Shown piece by piece: positions 15,372 to 23,375 of a DNA stretch of 34,080 nt. The stretch is from Ramlibacter sp. (GTDB lineage: Bacteria > Pseudomonadota > Gammaproteobacteria > Burkholderiales > Burkholderiaceae_C). Below the pieces are notes generated by a model. The model worked only from the letters and a program-made list of their open reading frames with translations. It made no database searches and had not been told where the DNA came from. Made by a program: the position numbers and the translations under genes. Every line of letters begins with the position of its first letter. The first letter of the stretch is position 1. The stretch is from NCBI RefSeq assembly GCF_029866045.1, contig NZ_JARXAB010000032.1, positions 1 through 34,080 on the forward strand, given 5' to 3'.

Positions 15372-15923
15372 TCAGGTCCCGGGCGGCACGGCCAGGTCTG
15401 CTGGCTGTAGTCCGGCCGGCCGAAACGCCATTCCTGCAAGGGGGGCGAGTCGGCTTGTGCTGGCGAGCGGTGATCCGCTGGCACGCCCACCAGGGCCCAG
15501 GCCGTAGGCGGCTGGACCTGCCGCCGATTGGAGGAAGCACTGACGCGCGCAGTAATCCACCAGCGCGTCGATCTCGGTGGATTTGTCGAACACCGCATCC
15601 ACTCCGAGTTGGGCGCAACGCTTGCGGACGGTGGCGTTCACGTAGTTGCTGAACACCACCACCTTCTGCCACGGGCCGCGCGGCGGCAGATGTTCCACCA
15701 GGTGCAGTCCGCTGCCACTGCGAAGGAAGAGGTCGACCACCAGCACTTGCCAGTCGCGGGGATGCTCGTGCAGCCATGCGAGCGCCCGGCTCTCGGCGCC
15801 GGTGGTACCCAGGACCTTCACCCCGGTGAGTTCCTCCAGGGTTCCCACCAGGCTCTCACAGAGCATGGGGTTGTCTTCGACGATGTAGGCGTGGAGCAGG
15901 TCTGGAGACTGGGCGTTGGTCAT
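15372..15923 (-). CDS. Single-domain response regulator with unusual C-terminal tail
   Basis: 183-aa protein consisting of one receiver domain (about residues 10-130) and a tail of about 50 residues. Receiver residues are intact: acidic pair Glu16-Asp17, phospho-acceptor Asp64 in VLVVDLFLRSGSGL, Ser92 in VVVFSNY, and Lys114 in FDKS. No DNA-binding or enzymatic output domain follows; the tail (AYGLGPGGRASGSPLAS onward) is Gly/Ala/Pro-rich. Start ATG at 15923 has an AAGGA ribosome site. It is divergent from the second PAS-GGDEF-EAL gene and close to the histidine-kinase-like gene, which suggests a shared phosphorelay. The partner kinase is not in the window. Confidence 0.88.
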   Translation of the reverse strand: MTNAQSPDLLHAYIVEDNPMLCESLVGTLEELTGVKVLGTTGAESRALAWLHEHPRDWQVLVVDLFLRSGSGLHLVEHLPPRGPWQKVVVFSNYVNATVRKRCAQLGVDAVFDKSTEIDALVDYCARQCFLQSAAGPAAYGLGPGGRASGSPLASTSRLAPLAGMAFRPAGLQPADLAVPPGT

Positions 15924-16072
15924 GGCTTTTCCTTGTCCGGGCAGGCGAGTGGGCGAGCGAGGGGTTGCAAGTCGTAAGCACTCTATCGAGACGTACGGTC
16001 TTCCATTTCGGACACCACCGCCGGCTGCTGTAGGACGTGACCGACCGGCCACCTCCCACCCCTGGGACTGCC

Positions 16073-16078
16073 TACTAT
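16073..16078 (+). promoter_or_regulatory. -10-like box directly upstream of the GGDEF-EAL start
   Basis: TACTAT followed by six bases and GTG at 16085. The same spacing occurs at several genes in this window and predicts a leaderless transcript. It argues for the start at 16085 over the GTG at 16037. Confidence 0.5.
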
Positions 16079-16084
16079 CCGTCG

Positions 16085-18532
16085 GTGGCCGGATCCTTGG
16101 AGGCACATGAAACTCTTGCCGCGACCGCGACCCCCACTGCGGCCGCAGTCGCTGGCGTGGCCGGTTTGCTCGAGGCGGCCACCGGCGCCGGCGTATGGCG
16201 TTTAGACCTTTCCTCGGCCCCGGGTTCACCCCGCCTGCGCGCCTCGCCTAGGCTGTCCCTGATCCTCGGTTGTGAGGACCCGTCGGGGCCGGCTGACTTC
16301 GGCTTTGTGTTGCCGCCCTGGCGCCAGGAATTAGAGGCGCTGCTACGCCGCTGCGCCGTGCAGGGTCTGCCCTTTGATCACGAGGTTCAGGTGCAGGCAG
16401 CGGGCCGGCGGCTGTGGGCGCGGGTGCTGGGTCAGGCGGTGATGGACACCGCGCAGCGCGCGCATCAGATCGAGGGCGTGATGCTGATCGCCGAGCCTCA
16501 GGGCGCAGCAGACGACGCGCTGCTCACGCTGGATGCGGACGGGCGCATCAATTTCGCCAACCCGGCGGCTGAACGCGTGTTGGGTCTGGCTGTGACCGTG
16601 CTGCAAGGGCGCCCATTCTGGGACTTGTTCCTCCGCACCGGGCGGCTGCGGCTCGAGGCCCGCGTACGCGCTGCCCTGGCGCGGCGCGAACCCTTGACGT
16701 TCGAGGAGGCCGACACCTCGCAGCGCCTGTGGCTGGCGTTTCGTGGCGAGCCCTTCGCCTCCGGAATGGCTGTCCACCTTCACGATGCCACTGGAGCGCA
16801 GCAGGCGCAGGAGCATCTGCGCCTGCTCGAGGGCAGCATCGCCCGGCTCAATGACCTGGTCATCATCACCGAGGTTGCGCCCTATGACGAACCGGGTCCT
16901 CGCATCGTCTTTGTCAACGAGGCCTTCGAACGCCGCACCGGCTATGCCCGCGAGGAGGTGCTGGGGCGATCGCCGCGACTGCTGCAGGGGCCGCAAACGC
17001 AGCGCGATCGGCTGGACCAGATTCGCGGCGCACTGCAGCAGTGGAGGCCGGTTCGGGTCGATCTGGTGAACCACCGAAAGGACGGCCAGCCCTATTGGGT
17101 GGACCTGGATATTTCGCCGGTCTGGGACCAGGCACGTCGCCTCACCCACTGGGTGGCGGTCGGCCGCGACATCACCGAGCGCAAGGCCGCCGAGCAGAAG
17201 ATCCGCTACCTGGCGTTCTACGACACGCTCACCGGTCTTCCCAACCGGCAACTGCTCCTCGAGCGGCTGCAGGACATGCTCGCGCCGGCGCCAGCGGCGG
17301 ACGGCGGCGCGCTGATGTTCATCGACCTGGACAATTTCAAGGTGCTCAACGACACCCTGGGCCACGAGCACGGCGATCTCCTGCTGCAGCAGGTAGGCGG
17401 TCGGCTGCGTGACTGCGTGTCCGAGGCTGACACCGTCGCGCGCTTGGGAGGGGACGAGTTCGTCGTTCTGCTGCAACCCCGGCCGGGTGAGGCCGGTCAC
17501 CCGGCCACCATGACGGCCGCCGCGCAGGGGGTGGCCGAGCGGGTGCTGGCCGCCCTCGGCGAGCCCTACGCCTTACCGGGGACGCTTCACCACAGCACCT
17601 GCAGCATCGGCGTGACTGTTTTTGGCAAGGACGCTGAGTCGGTGAGCGACCTGCTCAAGCAAGCGGACCTGGCCATGTACCAGGCCAAGCGTCTGGGCCG
17701 CAACACGGTCTGCGCCTTCGATCCCGAGTTGCAGGCCCAAGCCAGCGCCAGCGCTGCGCTGGCGGCTGACCTTCGGCAGGCCTGGAGGGAGCACCAGTTC
17801 GAGCTGGACTACCAGCCGCAGGTCGACGCCACCGGCTGTGTGACCGGCGTCGAGGCCCTGGTGCGCTGGGCGCATCCTGTGCGTGGCCGGCTTGCACCCG
17901 ATTTATTCATTGGCGCCGCCGAGGAGACGGCGCTGATTTTGCCGATCGGCCGCTGGGTGCTCGACACCGCCTGCGCGCAACTGGCGCAGTGGGCGGGTGA
18001 GCCGGAGCGCAGCCACCTGGGCATTGCAGTCAATGTCAGCGCGCGCCAGTTCCGCCACCCGGACTTTGCCGAGGGCGTCACCGAGGCCATCGCACGCGCA
18101 GGAATCGCGCCGCATTTGCTCACGCTGGAGCTGACCGAGAGCCTCATGGTCGATGGCTTCGAGGACATGGTGAGCAAAATGACCCGGCTCAAGGCCCTGG
18201 GGGTGGGGCTGGCGCTGGACGACTTCGGCATGGGCTACTCCTCGCTGGCCTATCTGAAGCGCCTGCCGCTAGACCAGCTCAAGATCGACCGTGAGTTCGT
18301 GAAGGACCTGCTGGTGGACGAGACCGACGCCGCCATCGCCCGCGCCATCATTGTGCTTGCGCAGAGCCTGCACCTGGCGGTGGTGGCCGAGGGCGTGGAG
18401 ACCGAGGCGCAGAGGGACTTCCTTGTTCGCGAAGGCTGCACGGGCTTCCAGGGCTTTCTCTACTGCGGGCCGCTGCCGGTGGCCGCCCTCGAGCAGTACC
18501 TGGGCGGCGCGTCTCAGCGCGGTGCGACTTGA
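16085..18532 (+). CDS. PAS-PAS-PAS-GGDEF-EAL c-di-GMP protein, soluble
   Basis: 815 aa from the GTG at 16085; an alternative GTG at 16037 would add 16 residues but has no ribosome site. No membrane segment is seen, so it is cytosolic. Three PAS-like regions (about 30-135, 145-250, 255-370) precede GGDEF (about 371-545) and EAL (about 560-810). The GGDEF signature is canonical (455-459), without an RxxD inhibitory site. EAL is at 590-592, and ELTES, KIDREF and AEGVET are intact; the loop reads DDFGMG (712-717), Met for the usual Thr. The third PAS resembles LOV domains (GRSPRLLQGP) but has Pro297 where LOV has the photo-active Cys. Both activities are possible. The 3' end overlaps the opposing gene by 19 bases. 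Confidence 0.93.
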   Translation: MAGSLEAHETLAATATPTAAAVAGVAGLLEAATGAGVWRLDLSSAPGSPRLRASPRLSLILGCEDPSGPADFGFVLPPWRQELEALLRRCAVQGLPFDHEVQVQAAGRRLWARVLGQAVMDTAQRAHQIEGVMLIAEPQGAADDALLTLDADGRINFANPAAERVLGLAVTVLQGRPFWDLFLRTGRLRLEARVRAALARREPLTFEEADTSQRLWLAFRGEPFASGMAVHLHDATGAQQAQEHLRLLEGSIARLNDLVIITEVAPYDEPGPRIVFVNEAFERRTGYAREEVLGRSPRLLQGPQTQRDRLDQIRGALQQWRPVRVDLVNHRKDGQPYWVDLDISPVWDQARRLTHWVAVGRDITERKAAEQKIRYLAFYDTLTGLPNRQLLLERLQDMLAPAPAADGGALMFIDLDNFKVLNDTLGHEHGDLLLQQVGGRLRDCVSEADTVARLGGDEFVVLLQPRPGEAGHPATMTAAAQGVAERVLAALGEPYALPGTLHHSTCSIGVTVFGKDAESVSDLLKQADLAMYQAKRLGRNTVCAFDPELQAQASASAALAADLRQAWREHQFELDYQPQVDATGCVTGVEALVRWAHPVRGRLAPDLFIGAAEETALILPIGRWVLDTACAQLAQWAGEPERSHLGIAVNVSARQFRHPDFAEGVTEAIARAGIAPHLLTLELTESLMVDGFEDMVSKMTRLKALGVGLALDDFGMGYSSLAYLKRLPLDQLKIDREFVKDLLVDETDAAIARAIIVLAQSLHLAVVAEGVETEAQRDFLVREGCTGFQGFLYCGPLPVAALEQYLGGASQRGAT

Positions 18533-19335
18533 AGCGGAGCGCGGGCCTCGGCGCGCGGCAGCCTCAGCTCGATCCGGGTGGGGTTGCAATGCCGAAGCAG
18601 GGGCAGGCCCGCCGCCAGTACCCGCACGTCACTCCAGTGCAGGGGGCGGTAGTCTGCGTCCTCGCCCGGCGCCAGCACACGCCAGTTTCTGCGGCCCTCC
18701 GCGTGCGCGTCAGCATCGTCATCGGGGCGGATGGTCGCAGGGGTCACAGGGGTCACAGGGGTCGCCAGGCTGTCGCGAGCTTCAAGCGTGAGTTGCAGCA
18801 GAACCCCGTCCGTTTCGGGCTGCACCTGGACATGCAGCGCGCTCCCCGGTGACCCCTGGTCACTCAGGTGTAGCAGCGCCGACAGCAGCAGGCAACGGAG
18901 TTGGTCGCGCGAGACGGGCAGCCCGGCATCGGGCAGTTCGGCCAGCAGTCGTATGCCGCGAAACCCGAGGCAGCTTCGCACCAGGCCGAGGCATTCTTCC
19001 AGCCCCTGGCGCAGGTCGACCGTGTCGTCTTCCGGCGGCGCCAGCCAACTGGCCACCTGCAAGGCGCCGGCGACGGCGTCTCGCGCCAAGCGGTGCATGC
19101 GTGCGAGCGTCTGGTGCAGGTCGTCGGGCTGCGCGCCACGTCCCAGCCGCACACTCAGCACCTCCGCCATCATCGCCACCGCTTGAAGGTGAACCACGAG
19201 GTCGTGGCGCAGCGCGGGCCCAAGCCGCCGCAGCAGGGCGTAGCGAGCGGCCTCCACCTCGGTGTTCAGGCCCGCGGCGCAGGCATCAGCCTCCGCAGAC
19301 GGGGCGGCAGGGACAGTGCACGTGGCCAGGGACAT
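18514..19335 (-). CDS. Degenerate histidine-kinase-like protein (possible phosphotransferase)
   Basis: 273-aa soluble protein. Residues 30-100 look like a dimerisation/phosphoacceptor helix pair, with His44 in ALRHDLVVHLQAVAMMAEVL, the pattern of HisKA motifs. The following region (about 105-190) resembles an ATPase domain start (LRQGLEECLGLV, then RDQLRCLLLSALLHLSDQGS), but the Asn of the N-box and the glycine-rich boxes are not seen. It could be a ChpT-like histidine phosphotransferase or a pseudokinase; this is inference. A (V/T-P) stretch at about 191-199 comes from a 9-base tandem repeat. It may serve the nearby orphan response regulator. Confidence 0.72.
   Translation of the reverse strand: MSLATCTVPAAPSAEADACAAGLNTEVEAARYALLRRLGPALRHDLVVHLQAVAMMAEVLSVRLGRGAQPDDLHQTLARMHRLARDAVAGALQVASWLAPPEDDTVDLRQGLEECLGLVRSCLGFRGIRLLAELPDAGLPVSRDQLRCLLLSALLHLSDQGSPGSALHVQVQPETDGVLLQLTLEARDSLATPVTPVTPATIRPDDDADAHAEGRRNWRVLAPGEDADYRPLHWSDVRVLAAGLPLLRHCNPTRIELRLPRAEARAPLQVAPR
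18739..18765. repeat. 9-bp tandem repeat inside the kinase-like gene
   Basis: AGGGGTCAC at 18739-18747 and 18748-18756, then AGGGGTCGC at 18757-18765. The unit is in frame and encodes repeated V-T-P on the minus strand, so copy number can change without a frameshift. Confidence 0.75.
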
Positions 19336-19341
19336 CGGCCC

Positions 19342-19347
19342 ATTGTG
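19342..19347 (-). promoter_or_regulatory. -10-like box directly upstream of the kinase-like gene
   Basis: CACAAT, then six bases (GGGCCG) and the ATG at 19335. Weaker than the other boxes of this type but with the same spacing. Confidence 0.35.
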
Positions 19348-19411
19348 GGAAGGCTGTCCGCAGCCGTCTTGTCAGGCGCTGGCCGCCTGCCGTGTAGGAA
19401 GCCAGGGCCGC

Positions 19412-19417
19412 TATGCT
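19412..19417 (+). promoter_or_regulatory. -10-like box directly upstream of greB
   Basis: TATGCT ends nine bases before the greB ATG at 19427, and no Shine-Dalgarno sequence lies between. Transcription would begin within a few bases of the start codon. Confidence 0.45.
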
Positions 19418-19426
19418 TGCGGCTCC

Positions 19427-19999
19427 ATGAGCAAGGCATTCACCCGCGAAAGTGACGGCGATGGCGAAGACGATGACGGCGGCCTGCCGCCACTGCCCGC
19501 CGGCACCCGCAACTACATCACGCCCCAGGGCTATGCGCGCCTGCGCGCCGAACTGTTGCAACTGATCGACGCGGAGCGGCCGCAGGTGGTCGAGGCGGTG
19601 CATTGGGCCGCCCGCAATGGCGACCGCTCCGAAAACGGTGACTATCTCTACGGCAAGAAGCGCCTGCGTGAGATCGACCGGCGCATCCGCTTCCTCACCC
19701 GGCGGCTGGAGATCGCCGAGGTGACGGACCCCAGCGTGCACCACGGGCGCGACCCAATCTTTTTCGGGGCTACCGTGCGCTACGCCGACGAAGCCGGCGC
19801 TGAGCGCGAGGTCACCATTTTGGGCATCGATGAGGCCGACAGCGCCCGCAACCAAGTGAGTTGGATTTCCCCGATCGCACGGGCCCTGCTCAAGGCGCGC
19901 GAGGGCGACGTGGTCAAGCTGCAGACGCCGGCCGGCACCCAGGAGATCGAGGTGCTGTCGGTGCGCTACCCGGCACCGGGCGAGGCTGCCGGGCCCTGA
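19427..19999 (+). CDS. greB: Transcript cleavage factor GreB
   Basis: 190-aa Gre factor that rescues backtracked RNA polymerase by stimulating cleavage of the nascent RNA. The N-terminal coiled coil reads YITPQGYARLRAELLQLIDAERPQVVEAVHWAARNGDRSENGDYLYGKKRLREID, with the conserved acidic tip (GDRSENGDY) that reaches the polymerase active site. The C-terminal FKBP-like domain includes FFGATVRYADE and WISPIARALLKAREGDVV, the GreB type. The start at 19427 is the ATG just before SKAFTRE, the usual GreB N-terminus; an acidic insertion of about 15 residues (ESDGDGEDDDGG) follows. The 3' end overlaps that of spoT by 34 bases on the opposite strand. Confidence 0.96.
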   Translation: MSKAFTRESDGDGEDDDGGLPPLPAGTRNYITPQGYARLRAELLQLIDAERPQVVEAVHWAARNGDRSENGDYLYGKKRLREIDRRIRFLTRRLEIAEVTDPSVHHGRDPIFFGATVRYADEAGAEREVTILGIDEADSARNQVSWISPIARALLKAREGDVVKLQTPAGTQEIEVLSVRYPAPGEAAGP

Positions 20000-22269
20000 G
20001 CGCTGCTGCGCGGGCGCATTCGCTCGACTTGCAGCACCGAGGGCGTGCGTTTGAGAATCCGGATGGCGGCGTCCAGATGGGAGCGGTCTCGCACAGCGAT
20101 GATCAGTCGCAGGTCGGCCGCATCCTGGACGCGCTCCTCGCCCATGTCCACATGGGTGATGTCGACCTCGGCGCTGGCCAGGGCCTGAGCGACGCGGGCC
20201 AGCACGCCTTTGCCGTTGGCCACGGTGACCAGCAGGTGGGTTTCGAAAGCGCGCACCGGCTCGTCGGACCATTCGACGCCGATGAAGCGTTCACTGTCTT
20301 TGTTGAGGAGTTTTCGCGCCGTCCCGCAGTCGGCGGCGTGTACTACCAGGCCCTCACCGCGCCCCAAGTAGCCGACGATGGATTCACCCGGCACCGGCCG
20401 GCAGCAGGTGGCAAACTGCACCGAGGCGTTCTCGCTCCCGTCGAGGACGACCGCCGCGTGAGCGGGCTGGACTGACGCGGTGAAGCGTTCGCGGGTGATC
20501 AGCAGTGCGTCGGGCTTTTCGCCGGACTCGGCCAGCAAGTTGGCCAAGCGCTTGGCCACGATGGAGGCAATGCGCTTGCCCAGACCCAGGTCGGTGAGCA
20601 GTTCCTCGGCGTTGCGGTTGCCAGTGAAGCGGAGGAGCTTTTCCCAGACCGCGTGGTAGGCGGCATCCGTTCCAGGCAGGCGTTCAATGCCCTCGGCCCG
20701 CAGCGCCTGTGTGAGCAGCTGCGCGCCCAATGCCTGGGATTCAGCCACTGCGCGGGTCTTGAGGTAGTGGCGGATTTTGGATCGCGCCCGGCCGGTACGA
20801 ACGAACGCCAGCCAGGCAGGATCGGGTGTGGCCTCGCGTGAGGTCTCCACCGCAATCACATCGCCGATTTTCAGCTCGGTGCGCAGAGGGACCTGATTGC
20901 CATTGATGCGCGCGGCCACCGCATGGTCGCCCACGCTCGAGTGAATGGCATAGGCAAAGTCGACGGTGGTTGCGCCCCGGGGCAGGGCCAGGATCTGGCT
21001 CTTGGGGGTGAAGACATAGACCGCATCGGGGAACAGGTCGATCTTGACGTGGTCCCAGAACTCGGTGGCGTCGCGCGTCTCGTGCTGGATGTCCAGCAGC
21101 GACTGTAGCCACTGGGCACCCAGGCGCTCGCCCGCCTCGGAGGCCTTGCTGGCCTCGGGGCCGGCCTTGTACAGCCAGTGGGCGGCCACTCCGGATTCCG
21201 CCACCAGGTGCATTTCCTGGGTCCGAATCTGGAACTCGATGTTCACGCCCGCGGGCCCGACCAGCGTGGTGTGCAGTGACTGGTAGCCGTTGACTTTGGG
21301 AATGGCAATGTGGTCCTTGAACCGGCCAGGTACGGGCTTGTACATCTGGTGCAGCACGCCCAGGGCGGTGTAGCAGTCGCTCACGCTGGGCACGACGATG
21401 CGAAAGCCGTAGATGTCGGTGACCTGGGCGAAGCTCAGGTGCTTCTCGTCCATCTTGCGGTAGATGGAATACAGGGTCTTTTCGCGTCCGCCAAGCCGCA
21501 CCGCAATGCGGGCGGCGTCGAAGGCCGCTTCCACCTCGCGCTGTACCTTCTGAATGAGGTCGCGCCGCCGGTTGCGAGCCTTGGACACCGCCTTGGCCAG
21601 CACTGCATGGCGCCAGGGCCGCAGGTAGCGCAAGGACAGCTCCTGCAGCTCCCGGTAGGTCTGGTTCAGACCCAGGCGGTGGGCGATGGGGGCGTAGATC
21701 TCCAGCGTCTCCGCCGAAATACGGCCCCACTTGGCACGCGGCATGTCCTCGAGCGTGCGCATGTTGTGCGAGCGGTCGGCCAGCTTGATCAGGATGACCC
21801 GCACATCGCGCGCCATGGCCAGCAGCATCTTGCGGAAGGACTCGGCCTGGTTTTCCTCGCGGGTATTGAAATGCAGCTTGTCGAGCTTGGTCAGGCCGTC
21901 GACCAGTTCGGCCACCGGCGCGCCGAAGCGCTCGATCAGCTCGGGCTTGGTGACGCCGCAGTCTTCGATTGCGTCGTGCAGCAGGGCCGCCATCAGGGCT
22001 TGGGCGTCGAGCTTCCACTCGGCGCACTGGGCGGCGACCGCGATCGGGTGGGTGATATAGGGCTCACCGCTGGCGCGCATCTGACCGAGGTGGGCCTCGT
22101 CGGCGAAGCGATAGGCCTGGCGGACCTGTGCGACTTCGCCTGCGTCGAGGTAATCGAGGCGAGCAGTGAGCGCGGCGAAGCTGGCCGCTGCCGCATTGGC
22201 TTGGGCCGGGCCAGGCAGGGACCGTGCAGCCCTGCGGCGTGGGGGGGAGGCGTCGAGCATCGCGCTCAT
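19966..22269 (-). CDS. spoT: Bifunctional (p)ppGpp synthetase/hydrolase SpoT/Rel
   Basis: 767-aa stringent-response enzyme. The HD hydrolase domain is near the N-terminus with LLHDAIEDC (His98, Asp99, Glu102, Asp103). The RelA/SpoT synthetase domain has YGFRIVV and GRFKDHIAIPKVNGYQSLHTT; the RFKD form is the RXKD class typical of bifunctional enzymes, as opposed to the EXDD class of RelA. A TGS domain (VYVFTPKSQILALPRGATTVDFAYAIH) and a C-terminal ACT domain follow. It lies 160 bases after rpoZ, behind a strong terminator, and has its own -10-like box six bases before the ATG, so it is probably transcribed separately from gmk-rpoZ. Confidence 0.96.
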   Translation of the reverse strand: MSAMLDASPPRRRAARSLPGPAQANAAAASFAALTARLDYLDAGEVAQVRQAYRFADEAHLGQMRASGEPYITHPIAVAAQCAEWKLDAQALMAALLHDAIEDCGVTKPELIERFGAPVAELVDGLTKLDKLHFNTREENQAESFRKMLLAMARDVRVILIKLADRSHNMRTLEDMPRAKWGRISAETLEIYAPIAHRLGLNQTYRELQELSLRYLRPWRHAVLAKAVSKARNRRRDLIQKVQREVEAAFDAARIAVRLGGREKTLYSIYRKMDEKHLSFAQVTDIYGFRIVVPSVSDCYTALGVLHQMYKPVPGRFKDHIAIPKVNGYQSLHTTLVGPAGVNIEFQIRTQEMHLVAESGVAAHWLYKAGPEASKASEAGERLGAQWLQSLLDIQHETRDATEFWDHVKIDLFPDAVYVFTPKSQILALPRGATTVDFAYAIHSSVGDHAVAARINGNQVPLRTELKIGDVIAVETSREATPDPAWLAFVRTGRARSKIRHYLKTRAVAESQALGAQLLTQALRAEGIERLPGTDAAYHAVWEKLLRFTGNRNAEELLTDLGLGKRIASIVAKRLANLLAESGEKPDALLITRERFTASVQPAHAAVVLDGSENASVQFATCCRPVPGESIVGYLGRGEGLVVHAADCGTARKLLNKDSERFIGVEWSDEPVRAFETHLLVTVANGKGVLARVAQALASAEVDITHVDMGEERVQDAADLRLIIAVRDRSHLDAAIRILKRTPSVLQVERMRPRSSAQGPAASPGAG

Positions 22270-22275
22270 GGCTCA

Positions 22276-22281
22276 AATGTA
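22276..22281 (-). promoter_or_regulatory. -10-like box directly upstream of spoT
   Basis: TACATT on the minus strand, then TGAGCC and the ATG at 22269. It has the same six-base spacing as for gmk and the adenosine deaminase gene and lacks a ribosome site. Confidence 0.5.
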
Positions 22282-22369
22282 GCGCGATGCCAGCGAGTGA
22301 CCACCAGGCCATCGCAAAGCCGTCCCAGCTGTCTGGTTGCCCGCAGGCCGGCCGCCAAACGCAGCAACG

Positions 22370-22396
22370 AAAAAGCACCGCCGGGGCGGTGCTTTT
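22370..22396 (-). terminator. Rho-independent terminator after rpoZ
   Basis: AAAAGCACCGCC (22371-22382) and GGCGGTGCTTTT (22385-22396) form a perfect stem. On the minus strand the stem is followed by five T's (22374-22370). It lies 35 bases after the rpoZ stop and should separate gmk-rpoZ from spoT. Confidence 0.88.
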
Positions 22397-22430
22397 GTGG
22401 TGAGGGCGGCAGGCCGCCGATTGGCGTACC

Positions 22431-22634
22431 TCAGCCCGGAACCTTCTTGAGCATCTCGAGGCCGATCTTGCCTTCAGCGATTTCGCGCAGGGCGGTGACG
22501 CCCGGCTTGTTCTTGCTCTCGATCTTGGCGGTGTGACCCTGGCTCAGCATGCGGGCGCGGTAGGTCGCGGCCAGCACCAACTGGAAGCGGTTGGGGATTT
22601 TTTCGAGGCAATCTTCGACGGTGATGCGAGCCAT
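22431..22634 (-). CDS. rpoZ: RNA polymerase omega subunit
   Basis: 67-aa omega subunit, which helps assembly of the beta' subunit and forms part of a ppGpp site in proteobacterial RNA polymerase. The sequence carries the full family pattern: [21 protein letters not shown], then [26 protein letters not shown]. Length is normal for betaproteobacteria. ATG at 22634 has a GGAG ribosome site. It follows gmk by 20 bases, the conserved gmk-rpoZ order. Confidence 0.97.
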   Translation of the reverse strand: MARITVEDCLEKIPNRFQLVLAATYRARMLSQGHTAKIESKNKPGVTALREIAEGKIGLEMLKKVPG

Positions 22635-22654
22635 GGAGCTACTCCGGAAAGTGA

Positions 22655-23275
22655 TCAGGTGATGTGGAGGGCCGCAAAGGTCGCGGCCCGGGCTCGTCGC
22701 TGTGCCGTGAACTTCAGGCGCTGCGCGTGGACTATCGCTTTGAGATCGAATAAGGCCGTCTCAAATAGTTCGTTGATTATAACGAAGTCAAACTCCCTGG
22801 CCTGGGCCATTTCCTCGGCGGCGTTCTTGAGGCGCAGTTCGATCACCTCGGGCGTGTCCTCGCCGCGGCGCTCCAGGCGTGAGCGCAACTCTTCCCAGCT
22901 GGGCGGCAGGATGAAGATCAGGACCGCGTTGTTGAAGTTTTTCTTGATCTGCAGGGCCCCCTGCCAGTCGATCTCCAGGATGACATCTCCGCCACCGGCA
23001 ATGCGTTCCTCGATCGCCTTCTTGGAGGTGCCGTAGCGGTTGCCATGCACATGGGCCCACTCGACGAAGGCGCTGCCCAGCACCATGGTGTCGAACTCAT
23101 GCGGGGAAACGAAGAAGTACTCGCGCCCGTGTTTTTCCTGGCCGCGCGGCGGCCGGGTGGTGTGGGAGACCGAGGGCGAGAGCTTGGCGTCGAGCTGCAT
23201 CAGGGCCTTGACCAAGCTGGATTTTCCGGCGCCGGAGGGCGCGGCGACGACGAACAGGTTGCCGGGGTAATCCAT
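22655..23275 (-). CDS. gmk: Guanylate kinase
   Basis: 206-aa cytosolic enzyme that phosphorylates GMP to GDP with ATP. The P-loop is [10 protein letters not shown] (about 12-21). The GMP-binding region shows [19 protein letters not shown], followed by [14 protein letters not shown] and [11 protein letters not shown], all canonical. Complete length. No Shine-Dalgarno sequence precedes the ATG; a TAAAAT box ends six bases upstream, which suggests a leaderless transcript. The usual upstream neighbour yicC is separated from it here by the hipBA pair. Confidence 0.97.
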   Translation of the reverse strand: MDYPGNLFVVAAPSGAGKSSLVKALMQLDAKLSPSVSHTTRPPRGQEKHGREYFFVSPHEFDTMVLGSAFVEWAHVHGNRYGTSKKAIEERIAGGGDVILEIDWQGALQIKKNFNNAVLIFILPPSWEELRSRLERRGEDTPEVIELRLKNAAEEMAQAREFDFVIINELFETALFDLKAIVHAQRLKFTAQRRARAATFAALHIT

Positions 23276-23281
23276 CGCGGG

Positions 23282-23287
23282 ATTTTA
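23282..23287 (-). promoter_or_regulatory. -10 box directly upstream of gmk
   Basis: TAAAAT, one mismatch from TATAAT, then CCCGCG and the ATG at 23275. The best of the repeated start-adjacent boxes in this window. Confidence 0.55.
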
Positions 23288-23375
23288 CACGGCGACCCTG
23301 CGCCGCTGACCCTCGCGCCTGTGCCGGACCACGCCCAGGACGGCGGGGCCCCAGGGCCCCTCAGGCCCGCACGGT

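Noticed and set aside
16850..17200. Blue-light LOV photoreceptor
   Set aside because: The adduct-forming Cys is replaced by Pro297, so LOV photochemistry is not possible.
20741..22027. 428-codon minus-strand frame inside spoT
   Set aside because: Alternate frame of spoT with Arg/Pro/Gly-rich composition and no motifs.
23345..23360. GGGGCCC-CA-GGGCCCC inverted repeat after hipA as a terminator
   Set aside because: The loop is too short and no T-run follows on the minus strand; it is more likely a chance GC-rich palindrome.
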